The position numbers and the translations under genes are program-made. The notes under the pieces were generated by a model, which did not search any database, was not told the origin of the DNA, and saw only the letters and a program-made list of their open reading frames with translations. DNA of 64,000 nucleotides from an uncultured Alistipes sp. (GTDB lineage: Bacteria; Bacteroidota; Bacteroidia; Bacteroidales; Rikenellaceae), in contig NZ_OZ007039.1 in NCBI RefSeq assembly GCF_963931675.1, forward strand, positions 1,645,657-1,709,656, given 5' to 3'. This document shows positions 8,761-19,396 of the stretch, piece by piece; position 1 is the stretch's first letter, and every line of letters starts with the position of its first letter.

Positions 8761-9969
8761 ATGGAACGACATATCGATATAAACCGGTTCGATTACGCGC
8801 TTCCCGACGAGCGGATCGCCAAATTCCCGCTCGCCGAACGCAGTGCCTCGAAACTTCTCGTCTACCGCGGGGGCGAAATCACCGAACGCCGTTTCGCCGA
8901 TATCGGCGACGTGCTGCCTGCGGGCGAGCTGCTCGTCTTCAACAATACGAAGGTGATCCGTGCGCGGATCATCATGCACAAGCCCTCCGGGGCGCGCATC
9001 GAGGTCTTCTGCCTCGAACCGCACGCCCCGGCCGACTACGAGCGCGCCTTTGCCGTGGTCGAGACGTGCGAGTGGTCGTGCATCGTGGGCAACCGCAAGA
9101 AGTGGAAGGAGGGGTATGTCGAGATCAACTTCGAATCGGGCGGCCGGGACGAATACCTCCGGGCCTGGATCGTGGAGGATCGCGGACGCGAGTGTACGGT
9201 GCGCTTCGAGTGGACCGCGCCGATGACCTTCGGACAGCTGCTCGAACACCTCGGGCGCATTCCCATCCCGCCCTACCTGAACCGTGAGAGCGAGGAGATC
9301 GACAACACCCGCTACCAGACCGTCTATTCGAAGTTCGAGGGTTCGGTGGCGGCTCCCACGGCCGGGCTGCACTTCACGTCCGAGTTGATCGAATCGATGC
9401 GGGGGCGCGGCTTCGAATTCGAGGAGGTGACGCTCCACGTCGGGGCCGGGACGTTCCTGCCCGTCAAGGACGAGGATGCCGCGAAACACCCCATGCACAC
9501 CGAGCACTTCGAGGTGCGCCGCGGGACGGTGGCGCGGCTGCTCGAACGCTGGGGGCACATCACGGCCGTGGGGACCACCTCGGTGCGGACCCTCGAATCG
9601 CTCACGGCCCTCGGCTGGCGCATCCGCACGGCGGGGACGCCCGATGCCGGGTGTGTCGTGGGGCAGTGGGAACTTTACGGCATTCCGTCCGAATATACCG
9701 GCCGCGAGGCGCTGGCGGATCTGCTTGAATACCTCGACCGCGAGGGCCTCGACCGCCTGAAGGCCTCGACGCAGATCATGATTACGCCGCTGGGCTACGA
9801 GTTCCGCATCGTGCACAACATCGTCACCAATTTCCACCAGCCCAAATCGACGCTGCTGCTCCTGGTTTCGGCCTTCGTGGGCGAAGACTGGCACCGCATT
9901 TACGACTACGCCCTCGGTCATGGTTTCCGTTTCCTGAGCTACGGCGACTCGTCGGTGCTTATGCGGTAG
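8761..9969 (+). CDS. queA: S-adenosylmethionine:tRNA ribosyltransferase-isomerase
   Basis: QueA transfers the ribosyl part of SAM to preQ1 in tRNA to make epoxyqueuosine. The 402-residue product has the family's N-terminal FDYALPDERIAKFP, the LLVFNNTKVI block, PTAGLHFT, HVGAGTF and GTTSVRTLES motifs, and the C-terminal NFHQPKSTLL. It is longer than the ~350-residue E. coli protein through an insert around residues 75-140, where the family normally has a shorter loop. It is divergent from nadB. Confidence 0.95.
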   Translation: MERHIDINRFDYALPDERIAKFPLAERSASKLLVYRGGEITERRFADIGDVLPAGELLVFNNTKVIRARIIMHKPSGARIEVFCLEPHAPADYERAFAVVETCEWSCIVGNRKKWKEGYVEINFESGGRDEYLRAWIVEDRGRECTVRFEWTAPMTFGQLLEHLGRIPIPPYLNRESEEIDNTRYQTVYSKFEGSVAAPTAGLHFTSELIESMRGRGFEFEEVTLHVGAGTFLPVKDEDAAKHPMHTEHFEVRRGTVARLLERWGHITAVGTTSVRTLESLTALGWRIRTAGTPDAGCVVGQWELYGIPSEYTGREALADLLEYLDREGLDRLKASTQIMITPLGYEFRIVHNIVTNFHQPKSTLLLLVSAFVGEDWHRIYDYALGHGFRFLSYGDSSVLMR

Positions 9970-10142
9970 GAGCGGGGCGGGAGAGGCCGGCGGCATTACC
10001 GTCGTTATCTTTCGTGCAGCCGCTTCACGAGCAGGCCGCCGCACAGCGTTGATTGGGAAATATCCTCTTCGCGCCCGGACTATCATCCCACAAAAGGACG
10101 GTTGCCCGGGCAGCAAAAGATGGTTTTATCTCCTGCAACGGA

Positions 10143-10868
10143 TCAGAAGTTGTAGCCCACCTGGATCGAGAAGTTCCGGTTGTGGAATTTCGCCTCTTTG
10201 CCCCACTCCTTCTCGATGGCCATGTTCACCAGCCCGAGGTCGTAGGCGATACCTACGTAATAGTGCTTCTTGATTGTGACGCCGGCCCCGAACGTCAACC
10301 CGAAGTCGAAACGTTTCATGCCGTAATGCTCCTCGCTCTCCGACGACTCGCCGAAGAAGGGCGCCTTGTTGCTTTCGCTGTTGCCGTCCGAGTCGCTGTA
10401 CTCATATTTGCACTTGCCGCCCAGTCCGAATGCGAAGTGGGGACCGACGTTCACCTGTACGTTCACCGACCGGCTCACATCCGCACGGAACGAAGCCAGC
10501 ACCGGAATTTCCAGGTACATCGGCTTGTATTTCGTGGTTGCCTCCTCGCTGTAACCCGTCTCACTGTAAGAAAAGGAATCCTTGGCGCCGCGCGTCGTGA
10601 ACAGAAGACCCGGCTGTACATAGAATCCGTTGGTGATCGGAATATCCACGATACCGCCGATGTGGAAGCCTGCCCGGGAGTCCAAGTCGAGTTCGTCGCC
10701 GGAATCCGGGCCGTACTCGCCGCCGATGTTCGAGATGTTGAGACCCGCACGGACTCCGTACGTGATTTTGCCCTTCTGGTCCGAACCGAACATGTCACCG
10801 AACGTCTGGGCGGAGGTTGCCGTAATGCCGGAGAGGAGCATTGCGGCCAGCATGAAGCATTTCTTCAT
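10143..10868 (-). CDS. PorT-type outer-membrane beta-barrel protein
   Basis: A 241-residue protein with a signal peptide (cut after TATSAQ, near residue 21), alternating hydrophobic beta strands and a terminal aromatic residue (VGYNF), as expected of a small outer-membrane barrel. Phrases such as GVRAGLNISNIGG and YKPMYLEIPVLASFR are typical of the OMP_b-brl_2/PorT family. The acidic serine-rich insert near residues 150-180 is probably an exposed loop. Function is unknown. It starts about 53 bases after structured RNA copy 2, in the same place as the zinc-ribbon gene does after copy 1. Confidence 0.85.
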   Translation of the reverse strand: MKKCFMLAAMLLSGITATSAQTFGDMFGSDQKGKITYGVRAGLNISNIGGEYGPDSGDELDLDSRAGFHIGGIVDIPITNGFYVQPGLLFTTRGAKDSFSYSETGYSEEATTKYKPMYLEIPVLASFRADVSRSVNVQVNVGPHFAFGLGGKCKYEYSDSDGNSESNKAPFFGESSESEEHYGMKRFDFGLTFGAGVTIKKHYYVGIAYDLGLVNMAIEKEWGKEAKFHNRNFSIQVGYNF

Positions 10869-10921
10869 AGCAAGAGGGAGTTTAGGGTTACACCCGGGCT
10901 CCGGAGATGTGATAACCTAAT

Positions 10922-11146
10922 AAAAACAGGAAAGTGTGGAGCCGTTCGTTTATCTGACAGAGGCTCTGGTAAGCCCAAGAACAAATAACCAATACCCTTC
11001 CCACCCCTGTATAGCAGAAGGCAGAGTGCCTTTCATGCCGATACAAGTGATGAGCGCGTCGTTCTCCTTGTCCTTTTGAGATTCACCGGATTTCCCGTCA
11101 AGGATAAAAGCGAAACACTTTCATCAAATATGTACGCCGCTTGCGC
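10922..11146 (-). ncRNA. Structured RNA, copy 2: rod-shaped, about 225 nt (6S-like candidate)
   Basis: This copy follows a complete promoter (11153-11182). The closing stem pairs 11115-11122 with 10930-10937 and the transcript ends in a T run (complement of 10922-10926). A 5' mini-hairpin GCCGC-GCAA-GCGGC precedes the rod. The sequence diverges from copy 1 in the middle but pairing is largely kept: for example the apical arm changes from CTGTAT to CTTGTAT opposite ATACAGG, retaining pairs through G-U. The promoter, 5' 50 bases and 3' end are the best-conserved parts. Confidence 0.7.
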
Positions 11147-11152
11147 GGCATA

Positions 11153-11182
11153 CAAAGATAGAAAATGTTTGGCAAAACGCAA
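11153..11182 (-). promoter_or_regulatory. Promoter of structured RNA copy 2
   Basis: On the minus strand TTG (complement of 11180-11182), 19 bases and TATCTTTG (complement of 11153-11160) match the Bacteroidetes consensus exactly. Confidence 0.8.
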
Positions 11183-11314
11183 CGTTTGTGGGGTATTGTG
11201 CTGCAAATTTCGGGGGAATTGACTTGAAAATCAATATTGAATCTCAATTTTATTAGGTTTGATTGGCCCCGGTTTCACCGTGCGGAAAGGCGGGGAGAAG
11301 CCTCGGGTGACGGG

Positions 11315-11938
11315 TCAGAAATCGTAGCCGATACAGAACGTGAAACTGCGGCTGCGCAGGCGCTCAATGCCGGCGGGCAGGAGCGGAGTCTGGTAGTCCG
11401 GTCTGAGGAGATCGAGGCTTCCCGCATCGAATCCGGCACTGAGGCAGATCCTTCGCCACGAAACCTCGGCCCCCGCGCGGAGCGTGAGGTCGCTGCGCCG
11501 GATGAATCCCGCATTTCCGAACAGGTCGTCCCATCCCTCGGGAGTGCGGGCTTTGCCGCCGATGCCGACGTCGTAGCAGACGCCGGCATAGGGGCGGATC
11601 GATACCCGCTCGCCGAGCCGGAAACGCCAGGTCGCCAGCAGCGGAAGCTGCAGGTACATCGGGCGGAAGGAGGCTCCGTTGAAGCGTCCGCCGCGGCTCG
11701 AAAAGTGTACGCCCGTCTCCACGTAGAGGGGAATCCCCCGCCAGAGCAGCACCTGGTCCGAAACGCCGAGCCGGAATCCGGTCCGCGGGTTGGTCGTACC
11801 GTACACGTATTCTCCCGTAGCGCGGATGTAGGAGAGTTCGAGTCCGGCCCGGACTCCCAGCAGGTTCTTTTCGAGGCGCTGCGCCCGGACGGCTCCGGTC
11901 AGCAGCACGGCACACAAAAGCAGCAGGTATCTTTTCAT
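11315..11938 (-). CDS. PorT-type outer-membrane beta-barrel protein
   Basis: A 207-residue protein with a signal peptide (cut near GAVRAQ, residue 20) and a barrel pattern ending in IGYDF. GVRAGLELSYI and RPMYLQLPLLATWRF match the same family as the 241-residue barrel gene just downstream, so the two are probable paralogues. They lie on the same strand but the structured RNA with its promoter and terminator sits between them, so they are unlikely to be one operon. Confidence 0.82.
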   Translation of the reverse strand: MKRYLLLLCAVLLTGAVRAQRLEKNLLGVRAGLELSYIRATGEYVYGTTNPRTGFRLGVSDQVLLWRGIPLYVETGVHFSSRGGRFNGASFRPMYLQLPLLATWRFRLGERVSIRPYAGVCYDVGIGGKARTPEGWDDLFGNAGFIRRSDLTLRAGAEVSWRRICLSAGFDAGSLDLLRPDYQTPLLPAGIERLRSRSFTFCIGYDF

Positions 11939-12217
11939 CGGTTGTCGGATGCGTTCGTATGGAGGTGCTTCGCGCGGGAGTGGAACTCCGGACTGTCGGC
12001 AGGGCTCCGCGGTTCAAAGATAGGACAATTGACCGTTATATACAAGACCACGCTGCCGGTTTCCCGCCCGGGAAGGGTCCGGACGGACTCTCTGGAAGCG
12101 ACATGCAGCCGCACCTGCGGAACGCCCTTTGCCGGGCGTTTTCCGGGCGGAACTCCCTTGGGATCCCGAGCCGTGAAAAAATTAACAACAATAAAACGGC
12201 AATTCACAATTATTTTG

Positions 12218-12225
12218 TACCTTTG
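12218..12225 (+). promoter_or_regulatory. -7 box of eno
   Basis: TACCTTTG lies about 60 bases before the enolase start codon. No good -33 TTG is visible at the usual spacing. The rest of the 344-base gap before eno (11939-12283) shows nothing else. Confidence 0.6.
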
Positions 12226-12247
12226 CGGTGCCGTTAGGAAAAAATAG

Positions 12248-13570
<1,323 letters not shown>

Positions 13571-13580
13571 TTCCGCCGGG

Positions 13581-13792
13581 GGAGGGAGTGTGGGGTTAGC
13601 CCGCTCCGGGCCCCGGATGGAGGGGGAGAGAGGGGTTTTACCCGTGCTCCGGCCCCCGGATAGAGGAGGGAGAGTGGGGTTTGACCCGCTTTAGGCACCG
13701 GCTGGGAGGACGAGAGAGGGGGTACCCGCACTTCCGACTCCGGATGCTGGAGGAAGAGAGGGGTTTTACCCGCGCTTCGAATTCCGGATGCT
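13581..13792. repeat. Five degenerate ~38-46-bp tandem repeats after eno
   Basis: Units begin near 13581, 13619, 13665, 13705 and 13749. Each has a GGAGG/AGAG stretch, then GGGGTTTTACCC or a variant of it (a short palindrome), and ends in CCGGATG or a variant. They are strongly purine-skewed on the plus strand. No coding potential is apparent. Confidence 0.65.
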
Positions 13793-13835
13793 AAAGGGGT
13801 GGGGCCGTTGAAACGCTCCGATCTCCGAACTGATG

Positions 13836-13867
13836 ACGACGGGAGGATGCAACCATCCTCCCGTCGT
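13836..13867. terminator. Perfect 14-bp hairpin downstream of eno
   Basis: Arms 13836-13849 and 13854-13867 (ACGACGGGAGGATG and its complement) surround a 4-base loop. There is no T run, so termination is not certain. From here to 14021 I see nothing further. Confidence 0.5.
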
Positions 13868-14021
13868 TCGTTCGTCGGGACGGGAGGGGCGGTTGGAGAC
13901 AGGGGTTGATGCCTGCGGAGTACGAAAATTCTCGATATTTTGCCGAGCCCTTATCGGGTTGTGCTGCTGTTCGTTGGTCGCGCTGTGCCGGAATCTCGGG
14001 TGAACGAATGTTACAATTTGT

Positions 14022-14052
14022 TTGCTTTTTTCGGATCGAGTCGCTATTTTTG
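14022..14052 (+). promoter_or_regulatory. Promoter of the ECF sigma factor gene
   Basis: TTG at 14022-14024 and TATTTTTG at 14045-14052 are 20 bp apart. This is the housekeeping-type promoter, not a sign of autoregulation by the ECF factor. Confidence 0.7.
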
Positions 14053-14081
14053 TGCATAAATACCGCTTGTATAGCCCTCCA

Positions 14082-14609
14082 ATGCCGATGAAAACTGTAA
14101 TCTCATCCGAATACGAAGCGCTCTTCCGGCAGCATTTCAGACTGGCGGTGCTCTATGCCGAGCGGATTCTCGGCTCGGTGCACGAGGCGGAGGATGTGGT
14201 ACAGGAGGTGTTTATCGCCTTGCTCGATGTCGATCTCTCCCAGATCCGCCATCGGGAAAGCTATCTCTATCGGTGTGTGCGGAATGCGGCGCTCGATCGG
14301 CTGCACCGTCGGATGAAGACCCGCGTCTTCGACCTCAATTCGCAGGAGATTGTCCGCCTGGCCGATGAGAGCCCGATCCCCGGAGCCGAGGAACAGGCGC
14401 TTGTCGAGCAGATCGGACGTATCTATCGGCGGATCGAGGCCCTCCCCGAACAGGGACGGCGGATCTTCAAGATGATCTGTATCGAGCACAAGAGCTATGT
14501 CGAAACCGCACGGCTCCTCTCCCTTTCGCTCCATACCGTGAAAACCCACATGGCCCGCTCGTTCAAGGCGCTCCGGAAAAAGGGCCTCTTCCTGTTGGGG
14601 CTCTTCTGA
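14082..14609 (+). CDS. ECF RNA polymerase sigma factor
   Basis: A 175-residue sigma-70 family protein with region 2 (FRLAVLYAERILGSVHEAEDVVQEVF) and region 4 (YVETARLLSLSLHTVKTHMARSFKALRKK). It is followed by a FecR-type anti-sigma factor and an STN-bearing SusC, the arrangement in which outer-membrane substrate binding releases the sigma factor to transcribe the uptake operon. The start may be 14082 or 14088; the frame is open to 14022 but the promoter lies there. Confidence 0.93.
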   Translation: MPMKTVISSEYEALFRQHFRLAVLYAERILGSVHEAEDVVQEVFIALLDVDLSQIRHRESYLYRCVRNAALDRLHRRMKTRVFDLNSQEIVRLADESPIPGAEEQALVEQIGRIYRRIEALPEQGRRIFKMICIEHKSYVETARLLSLSLHTVKTHMARSFKALRKKGLFLLGLF

Positions 14610-14643
14610 TTCCCCTGTTTTGCTTTTTTTTCATAAAAATCTG

Positions 14644-14675
14644 ATCGGCAATGTATGTCAGTTGCCGATTTTTTT
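14644..14675 (+). terminator. Terminator or attenuator between sigma and anti-sigma genes
   Basis: ATCGGCAA (14644-14651) pairs with TTGCCGAT (14662-14669), followed by seven T. It would lower transcription of the anti-sigma and SusC genes from the sigma promoter. Confidence 0.7.
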
Positions 14676-14744
14676 CGTCATTTCTATAGAAATGGTCGGT
14701 AAACGGCGTGTGTGTCGCACCGTTTGGCCGTCCGACGTGTAACC

Positions 14745-15929
14745 ATGAGTTTCGAAACACAGATTAAGAATATATTGAAAGCCCGCCTCGACGGTAGCAT
14801 CACCCCCGAGGAGGAGGCTGTTTTGCAGGAGTGGGCCGAAAGCGATCCGCAGCACCGCGCGTTGCTCGACCTGCTCGACGAATCGGCCGATCATTTGCCG
14901 CTGTTGGGCCATCTTTACAATTACGACGAGTCCCGTGTCTGGCGGAACATTCGCAAGGAGGCCCGGCGTCGCCGGTTCCGCAAAATGGCCCGGGAGTCCC
15001 GGAAATATGCCGCCGTGGCGGCCGTGCTTCTGTTTGCGGGCTACGGCATCTGGCAGTGGATCGATGACCGGAACCGGGAGGAGGCCTGCAGGGCCTATAT
15101 CGAGCAGGTGACACCCGGAGTCCGGGGCGCCGTGCTGACACTCTCCTCGGGCGAACAGGTCGACCTGGAACAAGGGGGCGAACGGACGCTTGTCGAGCAG
15201 GACGGTACCCGGATCGAAGTCGCAGGCGAAGAGGTGGCTTATCACGATGCGGAGCCCGAAGAGGAGGAGATCCCGGCCTGGAATACCGTCTCCGTGCCGC
15301 GCGGCAAGGAGTTCTCGCTGCAACTCTCCGACGGAACGAAGGTTTGGCTCAATTCCGCGTCGAGCCTGCGTTTCCCGGTCCGTTTCGGGGAGGGGCCCCG
15401 GGAGGTCGTTGTGACGGGCGAGGCCTTTTTCGATGTGGCGAAGGATGCGGACCGGCAGTTTATCGTTCATGCCGATACGGTGGCCGTGGCCGTCTATGGT
15501 ACGGCGTTCAACATCGCGGCCTATGAGGATGAGACCGACGTCGAGACTACGCTGCTGAGGGGCAGTGTCGAGGTGACGAGCGGACGCCGGAAGGTGATGC
15601 TCAAACCCGGACAACAGGCCCGGGTCGGACGCTCGGGGGCGATTTTCGATGTGCGGCAGGTCCCGGCCGAGGAGTATGCCGCATGGACCCGGGGTGTGTT
15701 TGCCTTCCAGGAGGAGCCCCTCTCCTCGATCTGTCGCAAACTCTCCCGCTGGTACGACATCGAGATCCTCCCTTCGGGATTCGATGCCGATCAGGTGCGT
15801 TATACGGGTGAAATCCGGCGTTACGAAACCTTTGCCGAGATGGTCCGGCTGCTGGAACGGACCAATCAGATCCGTATCGACGTGCAGGATGGCAGGATTT
15901 TGCTCTGTATCGACCGTGACGACGGTTGA
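14745..15929 (+). CDS. FecR-family anti-sigma factor
   Basis: A 394-residue single-pass inner-membrane protein. The cytoplasmic N-terminus (1-85) binds the sigma factor, a transmembrane helix lies at about 88-105, and the periplasmic part holds the FecR domain (WNTVSVPRGKEFSLQLSDG, VYGTAFNIAAY) and a C-terminal DUF4974 region (VFAFQEEPLSSICRKLSRWY). It senses the STN domain of the following SusC. The start is the Met at 14745, not the upstream in-frame 14712, because the sigma-binding helix begins there. Confidence 0.93.
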   Translation: MSFETQIKNILKARLDGSITPEEEAVLQEWAESDPQHRALLDLLDESADHLPLLGHLYNYDESRVWRNIRKEARRRRFRKMARESRKYAAVAAVLLFAGYGIWQWIDDRNREEACRAYIEQVTPGVRGAVLTLSSGEQVDLEQGGERTLVEQDGTRIEVAGEEVAYHDAEPEEEEIPAWNTVSVPRGKEFSLQLSDGTKVWLNSASSLRFPVRFGEGPREVVVTGEAFFDVAKDADRQFIVHADTVAVAVYGTAFNIAAYEDETDVETTLLRGSVEVTSGRRKVMLKPGQQARVGRSGAIFDVRQVPAEEYAAWTRGVFAFQEEPLSSICRKLSRWYDIEILPSGFDADQVRYTGEIRRYETFAEMVRLLERTNQIRIDVQDGRILLCIDRDDG

Positions 15930-15993
15930 TGCATTGGTTGGTTAGGTTGTTTTCCGACGGGAAAACGCAATGTTCCACTTAAAAACGAAGCAT

Positions 15994-18900
15994 ATGAAGA
16001 AACTTCACTCTTCTGGATCGCACCGGAAGCTGCCGCTTCTCGTGTGTGCGTGTTTGCTGGCGCTGATCGCCGTCTGGAGCCCCGGGACGGCCGATGCCAA
16101 GGAGCCCTTCAAACCGCGAAAGGACCGGATCTCCGTGACATTCCGAAATGCAACACTGGCCGAGGTGTTGCAGCAGGTCAAACGACAGACCGGATACTAC
16201 ATCCTTTACAACAGCGACTTCGTGCAGGATGTCAAAGGCATTACGTTCAGCAAAACAAACGCTCCGCTGCGGGAGGTGCTCGACGAAGCCTTGCGTGGAA
16301 CCCGTCTGGAATACTCCATCGATGACGATACGATCGTCGTCCGCCCCCGCAGCGGGGATGACCCGCAGGAAGTACCCCCCCCCGCAAAAAAGCCCGACCG
16401 TACGGTCTCCGGACGGGTTGTCGACCATCGGGGAGAGCCCCTCGTGGGGGTCAATATCGTGATTCAGGGTACCCATCGGGGTACGGTGACCGATTCCGAC
16501 GGCCGCTTCTCGATCCAGCTCCCCGACGGTCGTGACAACCTGATCTTCTCCTATCTGGGGTTCATCTCCCAAACCCTTCCGTCGGCCAGGTCCGCGGTCG
16601 TGACCCTCATGCCCGACGAGCAGGAGATCGAGGATGTCGTCGTGACGGGTATCTTCACCCGCAAGAAGGAGAGCTACACGGGTTCGGCCACGACCATCAC
16701 GCAGAGCCAACTGACCCGTGTGAGCAACAAGAACGTCTTCGAAAGTCTGAAGAATATCGAGCCTTCGCTCTACATCATGGACAATACGTTGATGGGCTCT
16801 GACCCCAATACGCTGCCCGACATGCAGTTGCGAGGCATTACGTCGTTCCCGTCGGAAACCACCGGCGTGACCATCAAGGGTAACTACCAGAACCGGCCCA
16901 ATCAGCCGCTGTTCATCCTCGACGGTTTCGAAACCACCGTCGAGAAGGTCATGGACATGGACATGAACCGCATCGAGAGCATCACGGTGTTGAAGGATGC
17001 CGCCGCAAAGGCCCTCTACGGTTCGGATGCCGCCAACGGTGTGATCGTCATCGAGACCAAGCGCCTGGCCGGAAATCAGGAGCTGGTGACCTACACCGGA
17101 AGCATCGAACTCACGATGCCCGACCTGTCGAGCTACAACCTCTGCAATGCCTGGGAGAAACTCGAAGCCGAACGGATCGAAGGCGTCTACACTTCGGCCA
17201 ATCCCTTCACGCAGCTCGAACTCAACGCCCAGTACAACCAGCTCAAGTCCCAGGTGCTCGGAGGTCTGGATACCTACTGGCTGTCGAAGCCCCTGCGGAC
17301 GGGAGTCGGCCACAAACACACCTTGTCGATCGAATTGGGGGACAGCCGCGCCCTGCGGGCCCTGCTCGACTTCTCGTACAACAATACGGCCGGAGTCATG
17401 AAGGGTTCGGACCGTACCGTGATCTCGGGAGACGTGAACCTCTCCTACCGCAAGAAGGATTTCCTGTTCCGCAACATCCTGAGCGTCTCCAATACCAAGA
17501 GCGTGAACTCCCCCTGGGGCGAATTCTCCGATTACGCCAAGATGAATCCCTACTGGAGCGCCACGGATCCCGAAACGGGCCAGGTGGCCCGTTGGGCCTA
17601 CACCGATGTGGCGAACCCGATGTACGACGCCCTGCTCGGAACGCTCGACCAGGAGACCTATACCTCGCTGACGAACAATTTCTACGCCGAGTGGCAGGCG
17701 ACCGAGGCACTGAAACTCACGGCGCGGGTCGGGGTGTCGGTCAAGCGCAGCGATGCCGACGAGTTCTATCCGGCCAAGCACTCGAAGTTTGCCGTGGGGT
17801 ACGATACCTCGAACATGCAGTTGCGCAAGGGCTCCTATCAGCTCGACAACGGTAAGAGCAGCGATGTCTCGGGAGAGGTCTACGCCAATTATGCGAAGCA
17901 GTGGGGGAAGCACTACCTCTATGCCAACGTCGGGGGTAAGATCGCCGAGAACTCCTACAGCGCCTACCAGCACTATGCCGAGGGATTCCCCAACAGCCAG
18001 ACGGCCGACATCACCTTCGCCCGCCAGTATGCCGAAGGCAAGAAACCCGTGGGCATCTCCTCCATCACGCGCGAGCTGAGTTTCCTGGGGACGGCCTCCT
18101 ACAGCTACGATGACCGCTACAACGTCGACCTGACGTTCCGCGAAAGCGCCTCGTCGCTGTACGGTGCCGACAACCGCTGGTCGTCGGCCTGGAGTGCCGG
18201 TGTGGCCTGGAACCTCCATAACGAGTCCTTCCTGCGCGACCAGCAGTGGCTCAAGCAGTTCAAGCTCCGGGCGTCGGCCGGTCTGACCGGAAACCAGAGT
18301 TACGACACCAACGAGGTGCTGGCCACCTATCTCTACTACACGGATGTGACCTACCACGGGCAGACCGGCGCCTACCTGGCCAAGATGCCCAATCCGGCGC
18401 TCAAGTGGGAGCAGCGTATGGATTACAACGTCGGTGCCGACATCATGATCCACCGGGCCACGATCGCTTTCGACTACTACAACTCGACCACCGAGAACAT
18501 GCTCACGAACGTGACCATCCCCACCTCGACGGGATTCAACGTCGTGAAGGACAATCTGGGCAAGGTCCGCAACCGCGGTATCGAGGCGCAGTTGAGCTAC
18601 ACGCTCTGGCAGGCTCCCACGGGTTATTTCAACGTCTTCGGGGCCATCGCCTACAACAAGAACACGATTGTCAGCCTCTCCGAGAGCCTGAAGGCCTACA
18701 ACGAGAAGATGCTGGCCCAGGCCCAGGACAAGGGAAACTCCACGCCCGTGCTGATCTATCAGGACGGGATGCCGATGAATGCCATCTGGGCCGTTCCGTC
18801 GCTGGGCATCGACCCCACGACGGGGCAGGAGATCTACGTCAAGAAGGACGGGACGCTGACCTATGAATACGACTCCACGGATCAGGTCGTGGCCGGCGTC

Positions 18901-19383
18901 AGCGACCCCAAATACCGCGGCAACTTCGGCTTCTCGGCCGAGTACAAGGGTTTCGGGCTCAGTGCCACGTGCACCTTCCTCGGCGGCGGGCAGCTCTACA
19001 ACGAGACGCTGGTGAACAAGGTCGAGAATATCGACATCTATTACAACGTCGACCGCCGCGTGCTCTACGGACGCTGGCAGACTCCGGGTCAGAATGCCAT
19101 GTTCAAGCAGCTCGGCTCCTATACTGATGCCGACGGAAACTCCCGCACGGAGAAGACCCGCCCCACGACGCGTTTCGTCCAGGACAACAACGAGCTGACC
19201 TTCTCGTCGCTGAACTTCTACTACGAGTTCAACCCCAAGATGATCAGCAAACTGCGCCTCAAACGCCTCAAGCTGGCCTTCTACATGAACAACATCGCCA
19301 CGCTCTCGTCGATCCGCATCGAGCGCGGTACGCTCTATCCCTTCGCGCGCAGCATGTCGTTCTCGTTGACCGCAACCTTCTAA
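15994..19383 (+). CDS. SusC-type TonB-dependent transporter with STN signalling domain
   Basis: An outer-membrane transporter of 1129 residues. After the signal peptide (cut near TADA, residue 35) comes an STN domain (about 46-118), a carboxypeptidase-regulatory-like beta-sandwich (about 130-210, GRVVDHRGEPLVGVN), the plug (VVVTGIFTR..., VLKDAAAKALYGSDAANGVI) and the barrel ending in FSLTATF. The STN domain explains the adjacent sigma/FecR pair. A Met at 15970 is an alternative start. The partner SusD lies 13 bases downstream. The substrate is not shown by sequence; neighbouring secreted proteases suggest peptides. Confidence 0.93.
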   Translation: MKKLHSSGSHRKLPLLVCACLLALIAVWSPGTADAKEPFKPRKDRISVTFRNATLAEVLQQVKRQTGYYILYNSDFVQDVKGITFSKTNAPLREVLDEALRGTRLEYSIDDDTIVVRPRSGDDPQEVPPPAKKPDRTVSGRVVDHRGEPLVGVNIVIQGTHRGTVTDSDGRFSIQLPDGRDNLIFSYLGFISQTLPSARSAVVTLMPDEQEIEDVVVTGIFTRKKESYTGSATTITQSQLTRVSNKNVFESLKNIEPSLYIMDNTLMGSDPNTLPDMQLRGITSFPSETTGVTIKGNYQNRPNQPLFILDGFETTVEKVMDMDMNRIESITVLKDAAAKALYGSDAANGVIVIETKRLAGNQELVTYTGSIELTMPDLSSYNLCNAWEKLEAERIEGVYTSANPFTQLELNAQYNQLKSQVLGGLDTYWLSKPLRTGVGHKHTLSIELGDSRALRALLDFSYNNTAGVMKGSDRTVISGDVNLSYRKKDFLFRNILSVSNTKSVNSPWGEFSDYAKMNPYWSATDPETGQVARWAYTDVANPMYDALLGTLDQETYTSLTNNFYAEWQATEALKLTARVGVSVKRSDADEFYPAKHSKFAVGYDTSNMQLRKGSYQLDNGKSSDVSGEVYANYAKQWGKHYLYANVGGKIAENSYSAYQHYAEGFPNSQTADITFARQYAEGKKPVGISSITRELSFLGTASYSYDDRYNVDLTFRESASSLYGADNRWSSAWSAGVAWNLHNESFLRDQQWLKQFKLRASAGLTGNQSYDTNEVLATYLYYTDVTYHGQTGAYLAKMPNPALKWEQRMDYNVGADIMIHRATIAFDYYNSTTENMLTNVTIPTSTGFNVVKDNLGKVRNRGIEAQLSYTLWQAPTGYFNVFGAIAYNKNTIVSLSESLKAYNEKMLAQAQDKGNSTPVLIYQDGMPMNAIWAVPSLGIDPTTGQEIYVKKDGTLTYEYDSTDQVVAGVSDPKYRGNFGFSAEYKGFGLSATCTFLGGGQLYNETLVNKVENIDIYYNVDRRVLYGRWQTPGQNAMFKQLGSYTDADGNSRTEKTRPTTRFVQDNNELTFSSLNFYYEFNPKMISKLRLKRLKLAFYMNNIATLSSIRIERGTLYPFARSMSFSLTATF

Positions 19384-19396
19384 AAACGCACAGATC

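Noticed and set aside
11237..12247. A 336-residue plus-strand frame opposite the second barrel gene
   Set aside because: No start context or homology; the minus strand encodes a clear signal-peptide barrel protein.
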